A stretch of DNA of 64,000 bases from Tillus elongatus (GCA_964006375.1 OZ023265.1:168853533-168917532), one strand, 5' to 3'. Shown: positions 1 to 13,579, counted from the first letter of the stretch. Notes: generated from the sequence alone by a model not told the origin. A program made the numbers and translations.

Positions 1-412
1 CGTCAGCAGAAGAAATAACATTTCTATGCAACATGTCCAGCATTTGTTATACCAGAATCACCGTCAATCAACTCTTGAACGTGTTGTAGTTTATAGGGAT
101 GCATTTTTTCGTTTTTGAGACACCTTAAAACTGTTGATTGTCTAACATCATTTTCACGTGCAACTTGACGGGTAGAAGTTGTAGGTTCTTCTTGAAAAGC
201 CAATAAAATGTTGAGTTTTACATCTTCTCCGACAAACTTGGGTCTCCTAGGCAGTGGTTTAACGTGTCCATAATCACGAAACTGTGAATGTATCTTACGA
301 GACAGTTCGCTGGGTTAGTGGGGGCAAATCTGGATGTTTTTTTAAACAGGTTACCACTTGTGCCTGTGTTCTACACATATCACCATACCCAATCATCAAT
401 AATATTTCTGTT
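1..412 (-). pseudogene. N-terminal fragment of a Tc1/mariner-type transposase, broken
   Basis: Read on the minus strand from about 412 to the window edge, this encodes the helix-turn-helix part of a DNA transposase of the IS630/Tc1/mariner superfamily. It begins ILLMIGYGDMCRTQAQV, parallel to ITILQMIGYGDNTRTQMEV in the intact transposase at 6293-7381, and later has QFRDYGHVK and KMHPYKLQHVQELI, again matching that protein (QFRELGHVR, KMHPYKMIPTQEL). A stop lies just before the start of the match, a one-base frameshift falls after TQRTVS, and a stop follows near position 20, so the copy is dead. The rest lies beyond the left edge. It is a different family from the 6.3-kb element, since the proteins are only moderately alike. 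Identity by comparison inside the window is firm; family assignment is inferred. Confidence 0.75.
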
Positions 413-600
413 CACAGAGTTTCGCTTTATTAGACCAAAAATTAATTGAAATTAACGCAACAAAATTACGACTAATTTATTAGGGGACCGTGCATTCAAC
501 ACAATACAACACAAAATAAATCAGAACTGTTAAATTTCACCTTTCACACTGCAAAAATTGGTAGTTGATAAGAAACGATTAATTAAACAAGATAGGAAAT

Positions 601-687
601 TTAAGATAAGAGTGGGTGAAGAATTCCAGAGCCGATTATTTCGTTGTGTACAAGTTGATCAAGAAGATTTTGAACATTTAGTATAAG
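601..687 (+). pseudogene. C-terminal fragment of a Tc1/mariner-type transposase
   Basis: The plus strand reads IRVGEEFQSRLFRCVQ then VDQEDFEHLV and a TAA stop. This matches the C-terminus of the transposase at 6293-7381 (RRHFYTRLACCQDV, GEHFEHLLH, stop). No upstream part of the catalytic domain is recognisable, so it is a relic about 30 codons long. It points away from the minus-strand N-terminal relic at 1-412, so the two are not halves of one collinear gene; an inversion or two separate insertions is needed. Confidence 0.5.
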
Positions 688-925
688 AAATTGAAGTTTT
701 ATTAAGTTTATTTTCGAAATTTGAATTTCAGGGTAAACTGTTTAGTTTTAATATTCCGGTATTAAATTTCCACCCTATATTGAAAACTGTAAAATTAAAC
801 CATACATATGGGTTATCTCCGCATTCAGAAAAATGTTATCCATAGAATTGTGATGAAAAAATATAGGGTTGCTATTTTTAAAAAATGGATAAAGTGGTGG
901 GGGTAAATTGGTGGGAGTTTAATTT

Positions 926-2090
<1,165 letters not shown>

Positions 2091-2119
2091 CTTTTTTAAC
2101 TTTGATTATAAGATAATGT

Positions 2120-2320
<201 letters not shown>

Positions 2321-2519
2321 TGGCGTGCACTGCTAGGTAAAGTAGGGTAGGCAAACATTTTAAAAGGTGAAAATTACTTACCAGGACACACCAAAATACG
2401 ACCTCCTTCAGAAATTTGTATTATAATAGTTGTTGCGCGGTACACTTATGGTGTTTTTAAAACCGTGGGTTCTTGGAAAATAAACACTACACACATTTCA
2501 ATAGGAAAATCAAACACAC

Positions 2520-4010
2520 TTATTTTTTATAAATTAGATTAATACGGCGGTCTTTTTTTAGAAACTGATTTAACACATCATCATAAAAATTAGTATTTCG
2601 TTTTAAGTCTTGCATAAGGTCTTTTTCAATTGAAATAATTGACAAATTACTCAATGTTTCTTGTCCTTGAGTATTTCGTAAGTAGGTGTGAATACGTTTC
2701 AACCCGGAGAAAGATCGTTCTGCAGAAGCGCTACCAGCTGGTATCGTCACAATAAGTTTGGCTAATTTCACTAGTTGTGGAAAACGGTGGCAGATACTGA
2801 TCTCGCAAAATCTAATAATATCATAACTATTAAGACCGGAAAATTCTGCTGACGAATATAAACAAATCAACTAGTTTTTTAATCTGTCAAAATCAAATCT
2901 TTCATTATATTTTGTTTTCAGTTCCAAAAAAATGTCTTCAGGAAAATTACACTTGAAATCCGAAAAAGAGTCCCGATCCACAAGACGAAAAAAACCTAAC
3001 TGCCTAATTTCGTTATATCGATCAGAAATTTCTATTTTTATATTGTCTAATATTTCTCTAAATATTCATTTATAATGTACTTTCACATCATTAATATTTC
3101 GCTTTCTTTTTGAAAAAAACCTAACTGCCTAATTTCGTTATATCGATCAGAAATTTCTATTTTTATATTGTCTAATATTTCTCTAAATATTCATTTATAA
3201 TGTACTTTCACATCATTAATATTTCGCTTTCTTTTTGAAAAAAACCTAACTGCCTAATTTCGTTATATCGATCAGAAATTTCTATTTTTATATTGTCTAA
3301 TATTTCTCTAAATATTCATTTATAATGTACTTTCACATCATTAATATTTCGCTTTCTTTTTGGCTCCCCGCAAAAGATTACCGTTTTTTCATAAATTTTG
3401 TTAGTCATTGTAAAGATTATCGATAAAATTTTTAAATTCCTCTATTTTTTTTATACAATAACCAATATCTACAATTTTTGACTCTATTATATTAAAAAGA
3501 ATATCAGTTCGCATAAATATTACATTGAAAATTTCTAAAAAATAATTGAATTCCAAGTCGTTTAAAGTAAATTCATACATTCTAGCTGCTGAAAGAGTGT
3601 CTCCGTCCCAACAAGCTTGATTTTCGTTAATTTCAATAAAAATATTAAGGAGATTATTGACTTCATTAAAAATTACATTTATTGTTCTTAAATTATAAAC
3701 CCATCGAGTCAGTACAACGCGCGGTAATTTTTTTGAACAGAATTTATTATATAAATCCAATCGCTTTGTACTCATATGGAAAAATGTTGCTAAGTTTTTA
3801 ACTGTCGTAAAAAAGTTTTTAGTTTCCACAATTCTTCGGCAAGACTTTGACAGAACTAGATTTAAAATATGAGCGTTACACCAAACATACAAAGCATCTG
3901 GACAAGTTTCAAGAACTTTCTTTTGAACACCATTTGTTTTCGGATAAAAGAACTGCGGCTCCGTCGTAAGTTTGAGCGTTTAATTTTGCACAACATTTAT
4001 AGTAATTTAA
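2520..4010 (-). pseudogene. hAT-family transposase pseudogene (ZMYM1/DUF4371-like)
   Basis: Fragments in order on the minus strand: a YDGA-like motif near 3960 followed by a conserved PDALYVWCNAHILNLVL block (ORF 3401-3892), the helical central region, then after a disrupted stretch RYNEIRQLGFF and, at 2520-2870, the hAT dimerisation region with SASAERSFSGLKRIHT. hAT transposases of this type cut DNA with an RNase H-like fold; the C-terminal block joins subunits. The reading frame is broken by frameshifts around 3900, by a triplicated 125-bp segment at 2987-3362, and by a stop (TAG) near 2871. The family call rests on the SASAERSFS and CNAH blocks and is secure; no active protein is possible. 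Confidence 0.85.
2987..3362. repeat. Three tandem copies of a 125-bp segment inside the hAT pseudogene
   Basis: The same 125 bases (marked by CCTAACTGCCTAATTTCG at 2995, 3120 and 3245) occur three times head to tail with almost no differences. The unit is hAT coding sequence. Because 125 is not a multiple of three, each extra copy shifts the frame. Near identity means the expansion is recent relative to decay of the element. Confidence 0.95.
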
Positions 4011-4456
4011 AAAATCGATAATAATTTTTGTTAAAGCTTCAGCTTCACCTTATCCACACGACATCCAGGGTGTGTTAGGAACTGTGAGATTTCGGCGATG
4101 ACACGAAGGCGGCCGACCTACCTATATGCATAATATTCTTTGAATAAGCATTGCTTTTCGTTTCCGTATAACACCATATGAGAGAGCTGTGAATGCCTGC
4201 CTTTGATTTCCAATCTAATGCTTTTAACAGAGCCGTCTGCGGTGAGAAGTGAGAATAAATAATAAATAATTTTAATATATTATTATATTATGAGTTGTAA
4301 AAGACCCGGAAGAGTATACTATAATAAAATACAAGTATAGTATATGGATATGTAATTAAGATTTTTTTAAACAAGATATTTTAATTCACTTGATTTTGTA
4401 TGGGTAATTTTCCTAAGGGTAGGCAATGCTTTTATGCTTCTATTGTATGCACGCTA

Positions 4457-4680
<224 letters not shown>

Positions 4681-4808
4681 TATTATAAAGAAATTTAATA
4701 TTTGTTATAAACGTTTATATTTTCTTTAATTGTTATTTTTTCTATTATTTTAATATTGTAACATTGTGCCTCTTGCCCTGTAACAGAGTACCCCAGATAC
4801 GTGGTTTA

Positions 4809-5001
4809 TGCCCAGTTTCACAAAGCCCGATTAAATATTTAACGGCCGGTTAGTTAATCAAGGATTAAGACGACCAATCACAGGTTCTGATTCGTGTTTT
4901 TGCCATGACAACTAAATATTTTGAAGCTGTGATTGGTTGTATTAATCCTTGATTAACTAACCGACCGGTAAATATTTAATCAAGCTTTGTGAAACTGGCC
5001 A
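4809..5001. mobile_element. MITE, PIF/Harbinger-like, copy 1 (193 bp)
   Basis: Both halves are inverted repeats of each other for about 85 bases; the termini are TGCCCAGTTTCACAAAGC and its complement with one difference. Flanks are TTA (4806-4808) and ATA (5002-5004). A second copy of identical length lies at 59848-60040 with perfect TTA flanks. A 3-bp TWA duplication is typical of PIF/Harbinger, so the class is inferred from that. There is no coding content; it would be mobilised in trans. Confidence 0.75.
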
Positions 5002-5204
5002 ATAGTGTTACAATCGGTTGATCTGATTAAAGTGCAAGTTAAATTAAGTTGAAGCTAATAATAGTGATGTTTAAATAATTTTAAGCAAAGAGAGACTGTT
5101 ATACTTTATATCCATATCAATTAAGAGTTGATTAAATCAGTATTTTTGTCGCTACATTGTCGTTTTTTTTTATAACACTGTGCCCACCTTACCCTACCAT
5201 AAAT

Positions 5205-5710
5205 AAAAAATCTCGAGACGCAGCAAGTGCGTTATGGTAGTGAATTTTCATAAAAATGTTTTTAATAGGATATTCTTTTTAAGAAAGCATCGGAGAAAGG
5301 GTCTACTTGAAATGAATTTTCTGTAAATATTTTAGTAAAATGAAGGGCAATGACGGTTGTATCTGAAACATAAGGGTTCGCAGAACACTCTTCTTGCATC
5401 ATTTTCTTTTCACAATCCATATTTGTTTCACGTTCTTTGCGTAAACATTGCCAATTTTGACGTTTTAAATTTTTGTACATGGTTCACTCTTTATAATACA
5501 AATACGCGTACCAAATTTGGTTGCCCTCACTTAGTTATTTCCGGAGATATAAATTTTTTTAGAAAGAAAACACAAAATTTTCCGGGAAAACCTTGTCCGA
5601 TTTTCCTGGCTCACAAACATATCCAACCCACTTGCAAAAGGAAAGTACTCACCAAATTTGATCAAAATCGGTCTATTATTTTTTGAGTTGTCGGTACGAT
5701 ATATATATAC
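5205..5710 (+). mobile_element. AT-tract element A1, left half (split by mariner-like insertion)
   Basis: Starts at GACGCAGCAAGTGCGTTATG (near 5217) and contains a deleted version of the body, ending in GAGTTGTCGGTACGATATATATAT where the AT tract begins. The mariner-type element 5711-7779 interrupts it there; the tract and tail resume at 7780. Confidence 0.75.
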
Positions 5711-6052
5711 ACAGTGTGGAACAGCCAAATGGAATAAATTCGATAACGGATAAATGAGGGCGTGTTGGGAAAAACGCTTGGACACGTCGATTTGTATTTT
5801 TAACTGCGCATCTTTTTCAAGAAAAAAAAATTATATAGGGTGCGTCATGTGACAGTGGCCAATACCAACTTTCTTATTTTAAATACAAGCCCCTGTATAT
5901 TATTAATTTTTTGGATTCTTCAGAAAATTCTAGACATAATTCATGTACAATGTTCTATACCTATCTTCAACAGTTTCGGAAATATTAAGTATTTTCAGAT
6001 TTATTACAAAAATTAACATTAAAAATAGAAAATTATTTTATTTCACAAATTC
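5711..6052. repeat. Left terminal inverted repeat, 342 bp
   Basis: Base-for-base reverse complement of 7438-7779 apart from a few substitutions (for example GGGCGTG against GGACGTG near 5760). Mariner repeats are usually about 30 bp; a few hundred bases is long for the superfamily. Confidence 0.9.
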
Positions 6053-6292
6053 GCTACATTGCATTCAATACTTATTTCCCATTCAGCTCTTGATAATGGG
6101 AAAATAAACAAAAACCATTCCTGCGTTTCTTTTTACTGATATGAAATGAAACAAAAACAAAAACAGTTTTCTTTCTGTTCGTATAAAACTCGTAGCCTTA
6201 GCAACTTGTTGTCTGCCTGCATGACAGTAGTGATTAGTGTCAGTGCTATTGTCGTTTGAATTTCGTTAACTGTACGTAATAATATCAGAAAA

Positions 6293-7381
6293 ATGGTTCA
6301 TTTAACAGAAATGCACAAAATAACCATTCTACAAATGATTGGTTATGGAGATAACACACGGACACAGATGGAAGTGTCTCGCTTATTTCACGAAAAATTT
6401 CCAAATTTGCCGCCTGTATCCCAAGGAACAATTAGCAAAATAGAAAAGCAGTTTCGCGAGCTTGGTCATGTGAGACAGATAAAAAAAGTAGCTGCCAATG
6501 CAGTAAGTGATGATACGAAATTGGATATTACGCTTGAGTTTCAAGAAAACCCACATACTTCTGGTCGACAAGCAGCCCAACTATTCAACGTTAGCCACAC
6601 AGCAATTTTTCGAACATTAAAGGAAAGTAAAATGCATCCCTATAAAATGATACCAACTCAGGAGCTCATGGAGGACGATTTCGATAGGAGAACGTATTTT
6701 TGTGAACAAATGATGGCAATGTTAGATAACAATGTGATCCAATTAGAAGATGTTTTGTTTTCTGATGAGAGCATATTTACACTTCACGGTCATGTTAATC
6801 GTCAAAATTGCCGCTATTGGTCTAATGAGAATCCTCATTGGATGAGAGAGGAACATACGCAATATCCTGAAAAAGTTAATGTTTGGGCAGGAATTGTTGG
6901 AAATCATATCGTAGGTCTCTTTTTCATTGATGGCAACTTGAATGGGGATAAATATTTAGAACTGCTCCAAAATAATGTCGTGCCAACTTTGACAAACTTA
7001 TATCCAGATCCAGCAAACCCACAAGTTCCTGCCAATAAAATATGGTTTCAGCAAGATGGAGCACCGCCCCATTACCAAATCAATGTCCGGCAGTACCTGA
7101 ACCAAATTTTTCCAAATCGGTGGATAGGGAGGCGCGGATCGATAGAATGGCCAGCACGATCTCCTGATCTGTCGCTATTAGACTACTTTTTGTGGGGATA
7201 TGTCAAAAGTATTGTATACAAAACTAAGCCCCTCAACTTAGATGACTTAAAAAGACAAATCACGCTTGCGATTAGATCAGTCACGCCTGAGATGTTGAGT
7301 AATGTTAGAAGACATTTCTATACCAGATTAGCATGTTGCCAAGATGTTCGTGGCGAGCATTTTGAACATTTACTACATTGA
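6293..7381 (+). CDS. Transposase, Tc1/mariner superfamily, DUF4817-like N-terminus
   Basis: A 362-residue protein that would bind the element's ends and catalyse cut-and-paste transposition in the nucleus. Residues 1-60 look like the helix-turn-helix found in many insect transposases (MIGYGD, FPNLPPVSQGTISKI); a second DNA-binding helix region follows (about 75-115). The catalytic triad is visible: D158 in FSDESIF, D255 in FQQDGAPPH and D292 in WPARSPDLSLLDYFLWG. There are 36 residues between the second and third aspartates, so it is neither mariner (34) nor exactly maT (37). The ATG at 6293 is the first in frame and gives a normal length for the family. No stop or frameshift is present and all three acidic residues are kept, so the gene could be functional. 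Activity is inferred, not shown. Confidence 0.92.
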   Translation: MVHLTEMHKITILQMIGYGDNTRTQMEVSRLFHEKFPNLPPVSQGTISKIEKQFRELGHVRQIKKVAANAVSDDTKLDITLEFQENPHTSGRQAAQLFNVSHTAIFRTLKESKMHPYKMIPTQELMEDDFDRRTYFCEQMMAMLDNNVIQLEDVLFSDESIFTLHGHVNRQNCRYWSNENPHWMREEHTQYPEKVNVWAGIVGNHIVGLFFIDGNLNGDKYLELLQNNVVPTLTNLYPDPANPQVPANKIWFQQDGAPPHYQINVRQYLNQIFPNRWIGRRGSIEWPARSPDLSLLDYFLWGYVKSIVYKTKPLNLDDLKRQITLAIRSVTPEMLSNVRRHFYTRLACCQDVRGEHFEHLLH

Positions 7382-7437
7382 CATTAATTTTTTTTTGTTT
7401 TTTTAAATTATTAAGAAATAATCAGTATTTCTTATTA

Positions 7438-7775
7438 GAATTTGTGAAATAAAATAATTTTCTATTTTTAATGTTAATTTTTGTAATAAATCTGAAAATA
7501 CTTAATATTTCCGAAATAGTTGAAGATAGGTATAGGACATTGTACATGAATTATGTCTAGAATTTTCTAAAGAATCCAAAAAATTAATAATATACAGGGG
7601 CTTGTATTTAAAATAAGAAAGTTGGTATTGGCCACTGTCACATGACGCACCCTATATAATTTTTTTTTCTTGAAAAAGATGCGCAGTTAAAAATACAAAT
7701 CGACGTGTCCAAGCGTTTTTCCCAACACGTCCTCATTTATCCGTTATCGAATTTATTCCATTTGGCTGTTCCACA

Positions 7776-7779
<4 letters not shown>
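7438..7779. repeat. Right terminal inverted repeat, 342 bp
   Basis: Partner of 5711-6052. It starts 57 bases after the transposase stop and runs to the AT tract. Because the arms lie so close to the gene, transcripts reading through the element could fold into a long hairpin. Confidence 0.9.
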
Positions 7780-7853
<74 letters not shown>

Positions 7854-7893
7854 GGATCTCCCCATTAGTGAATTTTTTAAAGAAAATTCCCTA
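7780..7893 (+). mobile_element. AT-tract element A1, right half of the copy split at 5710
   Basis: (AT)n to 7851, then GGATCTCCCCATTAGTG and the terminal hairpin (near 7867-7892). Most of the 130-base tail between tract and hairpin is missing, so this copy has an internal deletion. Confidence 0.65.
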
Positions 7894-8634
7894 AAAAAGA
7901 AAATTTGAATCACCAACGACTTATGGGCCACCCTGTAATTGTGGAAATATTTTTTAAGATGTAGCTGAAGACACCCTATAATTAATGTATAATTTTTTTT
8001 CCGTATCTTGCATAATAACGGATATATTGGACTTTGAATATTTTTTACGAAAATTCGACAAAAATGATATACCATTAACCGATAAACTCTATAGCCAACA
8101 CTACTGCCAAAGTATCAGAGAAAGGGTCTACTTGAAATGAATTTTCTGGGAATATTTTAGTAAAATGAAGGACAATGACGATTGAAACTAAGACTTCAGG
8201 CTTTGTAAAACATTGTTCTTGAGACATTTTCCTTCCATAGCTTATATTATTTTCAGGTTCATTGCCTAAATATTACCAATTTTGACGTTTAAAATAGCGA
8301 CTTTGACGTTTTGAGGAAAATCCAAATTTATTTTTCTTGAAATGCCTGTAACTTTTTTGTCCTTTAACTGACAAAGCTAAATTTTGGTAGGTAGCTTACC
8401 TATAATGATGTTAACGCGCGTATAAAATTTGGTTGCCCCTACTTTGTTAATTCCGGATATATAACTTTTTTCGATTTTTTTTGAAAGAAAACACAAAATT
8501 TTCCGGGAAAACCTGGGCGGATTTTTCTGACCAACGAACTTATCCAAGCCACTCGTGAAAGGAAGGTAGTCACCTAATTTTATCAAAATCGTTCCATTAT
8601 TTTTTTAGTTATAGGTGTGACACATAAATATATA

Positions 8635-8728
<94 letters not shown>

Positions 8729-8868
8729 GTCTGAAACCGACCTCGGATTTGGGTTCCAGGGGTCCTAAATAGCGCTCATTTGAAGAAATTTTTCAAAATT
8801 CAAAAGTCGAAATCTCTTCATTAGTGCGTTTTTTTTAAAAGAAAATTCACTAAAAGAATCATCAAAAT
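7894..8868 (+). mobile_element. AT-tract element A1, start-truncated copy
   Basis: Begins at AAATTTGAATCACCAACGAC (the middle of the body in complete copies), continues through GTCTACTTGAAATGAATTTT and CCGGGAAAACC, then (AT)n at 8639-8726 and a full tail ending in a hairpin near 8825-8868 (one arm altered to TTAGTGCG). It directly abuts the previous copy. Confidence 0.75.
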
Positions 8869-8978
8869 GGGTTCACCTAGAAAAAGTTCTGAGGTAACAC
8901 ACATAAAAAAACATACAGGCGAATTGAGAACCTCGTCCTTGTTTGAAGTCGGTTAAAAAAAGCAAATAAAAGGTATTT

Positions 8979-9052
8979 GGGCTTGTCCGGGATTTGAACC
9001 TGGGAGCTCCCGCACTCTAAACGGCTATCATACCTCTGGACCAACGAGTCAG
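8979..9052 (-). pseudogene. tRNA-Pro-like sequence, degenerate
   Basis: On the minus strand the 74 bases follow eukaryotic tRNA-Pro closely: D arm TGGTCCAGAGGTATGATA and T arm GGTTCAAATCCCGGA. The acceptor stem has two mismatches, the T stem one, and the base triplet at the anticodon position reads AGA where tRNA-Pro has AGG. This looks like a decayed tRNA gene or the head of a tRNA-derived SINE, not a working tRNA. I see no SINE body attached. Confidence 0.6.
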
Positions 9053-9112
9053 TTGTTGGAGCTTTGTTTTAATGTGGTATTCCAGCGGGCGTTGTAATTA
9101 TTTTAGTCATAA

Positions 9113-10192
9113 TTAATGTTTAATCATTTATTTATATAAAAAAACTCGTTTTTTGGTCAACCTTATAGGTTAATAGCAAATTGAGCTATTCAAATATTAA
9201 GCATTTGATCAAAATTCGCTACCATAACGCACTTACTGCGTCCAGAATTTTTGTTCTTACAAACATGCATTATATTTCGATGGAAAATGCAAAAATGCAA
9301 TAACATAATAACAGATATATTGAGCTGTATTGATTTTTTTTACGAAAATTCTACAAAAATTATATACTATTAACGATAAACTATATAGCTAAGGCTACTG
9401 CCAAGCATCAGAGAAAGGGTCTATTTGAAATGAATTTTCTGGAAACATTTTATTCAAATGAAGGATAATGACGGTTGAAGCTAAGACTTAGGGCTTTGTA
9501 AAACATTCTTCTTGAGACATTTTATTTCCATGGCCCGTATTAGATTCAAGTTATTTTCCTAAATGTTGCCAATTTTGACATTTAAATCGCAACTTTGACG
9601 TTTTGTGAAAAACCTCAATTTATTTTTGTTTAAATGCCTATAACTTTTTTGTTCTTTGACCTACAGAGTAAATTTTGGTATGTAACTTGCCTATAATGAT
9701 ATAAACCCGCGTATAAAATTTGGTTGCCCTTACTTTGTTAATTTTGGAGATATAAATTTTTTTCGAAAGAAAACACAAAATTTTCCGGGAAAACCTCGTC
9801 GGATTTTCCTGGCTAACGAACTTATCCAAGCCACTTGCAAAAGGAAGGTACTCACCTATTTTGACGTTTAAAATCGCGATTTTGACGTTTTGAGAAGAAC
9901 TCAAATTTATTTTGTCTGTAACTTTTTTGTCCTTTAACCTACGGAGCTAAATTTTGGTAGGTAACTTGCCTCTAGTTATATAAACCCGCGTATGAAATTT
10001 GGTTGCCCTTACTTTGTTAATTTTGGATATAAATATTTTTCGATTTTTTTTAAAAGAAAACACAAAATTTTCCGGGAAAACCTCGGCGGATTTTCCTGGC
10101 TAACGAACTTATCCAAGCCACTTGCGAAAGGAAGGTATGTGCTAAATTTTATCAAAATCGGTCCATTATTTTTTAAGTTATAGGTGTGACAC

Positions 10193-10266
<74 letters not shown>

Positions 10267-10402
10267 ATATAAAGTCTGAAACTGACCTCGGATTTGGGTT
10301 CCGGGGGTCCTAAATAGCGCTCATTTGAAGAAATTTTTTCAAAATTCGAAAGTCGGGATCTCCTCATTAGTGAATTTTTTTTAAGAAAATTCACTAAAAG
10401 TC
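9113..10402 (+). mobile_element. AT-tract element A1 with internal duplication
   Basis: Body begins near 9140 with the end of the first inverted-repeat module (CCATAACGCACTTACTGCG at 9224). About 320 bases of the body (9540-9857) are repeated in tandem at 9858-10175: both carry TTTTGACGTTT..., the GGTTGCCCTTACTTTGTTAA segment and CCGGGAAAACCTCG. It ends with (AT)n at 10197-10263 and a complete tail with hairpin at about 10369-10400. Confidence 0.75.
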
Positions 10403-10421
10403 ACTTGCAATATTCTTAGCT

Positions 10422-10800
10422 GTTCTTCTAATTGCGGTGAGAATGCATCTAGCCTTACATACTTTGTCCCTATATTAGGGTAGAAATGGGCCAGGACTGA
10501 CAATTTACTAAATTGTTAGTTGGTTGTATACAGTCTCTATTTTTTAACACTTTGTGTTATTTGGAGCTGGCGTGACAACATACTACTTGGTTCCGCAACT
10601 AGGTGGCGGCACGTTGCTTCGTGTCTTACCACTCACTTAGTGTTGGAAGGCTGGCTACCATAGCCGTATTACTTTATAGGTGTATTTTCGCTACAATTAG
10701 TATGCCGGACTGACGAGCTCTAATTAGAGCGAAACCGGTCTACGGTTCTCATTGTGGTGAGAATGCATCTAGCCTTACAGTTTTTCACCTTAAGGGACAG
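10422..10800 (+). repeat. Hammerhead-bearing repeat (family F), one full unit plus a partial unit in tandem
   Basis: The sequence GGTGAGAATGCATCTAGCCT occurs at 10436 and again at 10757, about 321 bases apart, each preceded by a similar TTCT..ATTG stretch. This is the arrangement of a tandem dimer in which the first unit is truncated. The full unit ends with the hammerhead-like motif described in the next entry. The same 3' part forms the palindrome at 18636-18795. No reading frame is seen. Confidence 0.6.
10704..10746 (+). ncRNA. Hammerhead-ribozyme-like motif
   Basis: Core elements appear in the right order and spacing: CTGACGA (10710-10716), a perfect 5-bp stem with AATT loop GCTCTAATTAGAGC (10717-10730), GAAA (10731-10734), a self-complementary CCGG that could act as a minimal stem III (10735-10738), then TC (10739-10740) where cleavage would follow. 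The outer stem (GCCGGA before, TACGGT after) pairs with one mismatch; the related copies have CCGTA, which would pair perfectly with TACGG. Minimal stem III hammerheads are known in retroelements and usually work as dimers. Cleavage has not been shown. Confidence 0.55.
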
Positions 10801-12196
<1,396 letters not shown>

Positions 12197-12286
<90 letters not shown>

Positions 12287-12422
12287 ATATAAAAATTGAA
12301 ACTAACCCCGGATATGGGTTCTAGGGGTCCTAGTTCGCACTCATTTGCAAAAATTTTTTCAAAATTCAAAAGTCGGGATCTCCCCATTAGTGAATTTTTT
12401 CTACGAAAATTCACTAAAAGAA
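12197..12422 (+). mobile_element. AT-tract element A1, tract and tail only
   Basis: (AT)n at 12197-12283, then ACATATAAAAATTGAAAC, CCGGATATGGGTTCTAGG, GCAAAAATTTTTTC and a perfect terminal hairpin (TTAGTGAATTTT against AAAATTCACTAA, 12388-12418). The body is absent. Confidence 0.8.
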
Positions 12423-12782
12423 GAATAAAAAGAGCAGATAATAAAGACAATGAACAGAAAAAGACAAGAACCGCAAAGTTACCGCGAATGATTAGTTTGT
12501 AAAAAAAATACACCAAAATAAAAACCGATACACAGGGAGTTAAAAAATATGTTACAAATTTCTAGGGCACAGTGTATGGCCCAAAATATGCAGAACAGGG
12601 GTCCGAAAATGGACGATTTCGAAAATACGGAGAATTATTCCTTTCTTGGCGCGTTTGTGTAGTGCTGCTCTTTGTTCATTCTCAAACACTTGCATTATCT
12701 CACTGTAGTTGATAGATCTTCTGTCATTTATACGGTTTGTAGTTGATATTCAATGGTTACTGCACAATTTTAGTTCTTCGTT

Positions 12783-13135
12783 TTAAGATACATAATACCC
12801 ATGTGTGGGCCGACGAAAAACACCAGGAACCCATACATTTTGGTGGGTATTTTGGACGTCCGGCTGTTTTACCAAACCGAATAACAGACGCCGTTTACCT
12901 AAACTTTCTACAGAACACACTAGAAGATCTTTCAGACAATATTCCTTTTCACTAAAGGCAAACAATGTGTTTAGAGCACGATGGTGCTCCGGTGCACTTT
13001 TAGCTTACCACTAGAGAGCATTTACACGGAGTAAGATAGGTAGGTCGCAGTGGACCTGTATTATGGCCTGTCAAGTCGCCAGATTTATCCCCACTTGATT
13101 TCTTTCTTCTGGTATATTCAAAAACTTTAGAGTGG
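12783..13135 (+). pseudogene. Degraded transposase, Tc1/mariner superfamily (second family)
   Basis: Pieces of a DUF4817-type transposase in changing frames: HNTHVWADEKHQEP, LPNRITDAVYLNFLQNTLED, then after a frameshift LEHDGAPVHF with the second catalytic aspartate, and finally WPVKSPDLSPLDFF with the third. The order and spacing match the intact protein at 6293-7381, but the sequence belongs to another lineage. Stops and frameshifts make it a fossil. Its ends were not found. Confidence 0.75.
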
Positions 13136-13511
13136 GTTACTCAGACCAACGTCACAGAAATGTCACGTATTTAACCATGTTACCAAGCTTTAATTTTTTC
13201 GTCGTTTAAAGATTACTAGCCAATAAATAAAAGCTATGAGAAATATAAAAAATGTGACAAACTTGTTTTTTCCCATCATTATCTAGTGGAATAAACAGGT
13301 AAATAAAACAAAATTTTTAATTCACCCACAAAAGGTCTAGGATCGATGTAAATTTCGAAATTTTCGCAGAGTCTTAGTTTTCACCCTGTGTAATAAAGTT
13401 TCGAACAAAATTAGTGGCATATCGTTCGGCCGACAGATCTTACGATCGACAGTTCGTTTAGTCGATACTACAATAGAGCAGGGATTCGAGCGGGAATAAC
13501 GCTTTTTTCAG

Positions 13512-13579
<68 letters not shown>

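Larger units (their letters stand above)
5711..7779 (+). mobile_element. Tc1/mariner-superfamily element with long inverted repeats, apparently intact
   Basis: A 2,069-bp element made of two inverted repeats of 342 bp each (5711-6052 and 7438-7779) around one uninterrupted transposase gene. The outer end is ACAGTGTGGAACAGCC; both ends lie in TA-rich tract, consistent with the TA target of this superfamily, although the exact duplication cannot be read in (AT)n. The two arms differ at only a few positions by eye, which suggests recent insertion. It sits in the AT tract of an A1 element. Confidence 0.9.

Noticed and set aside
8979..9052. Functional tRNA gene
   Set aside because: Two acceptor-stem mismatches, a T-stem mismatch and an AGA triplet in a tRNA-Pro body argue for a pseudogene.
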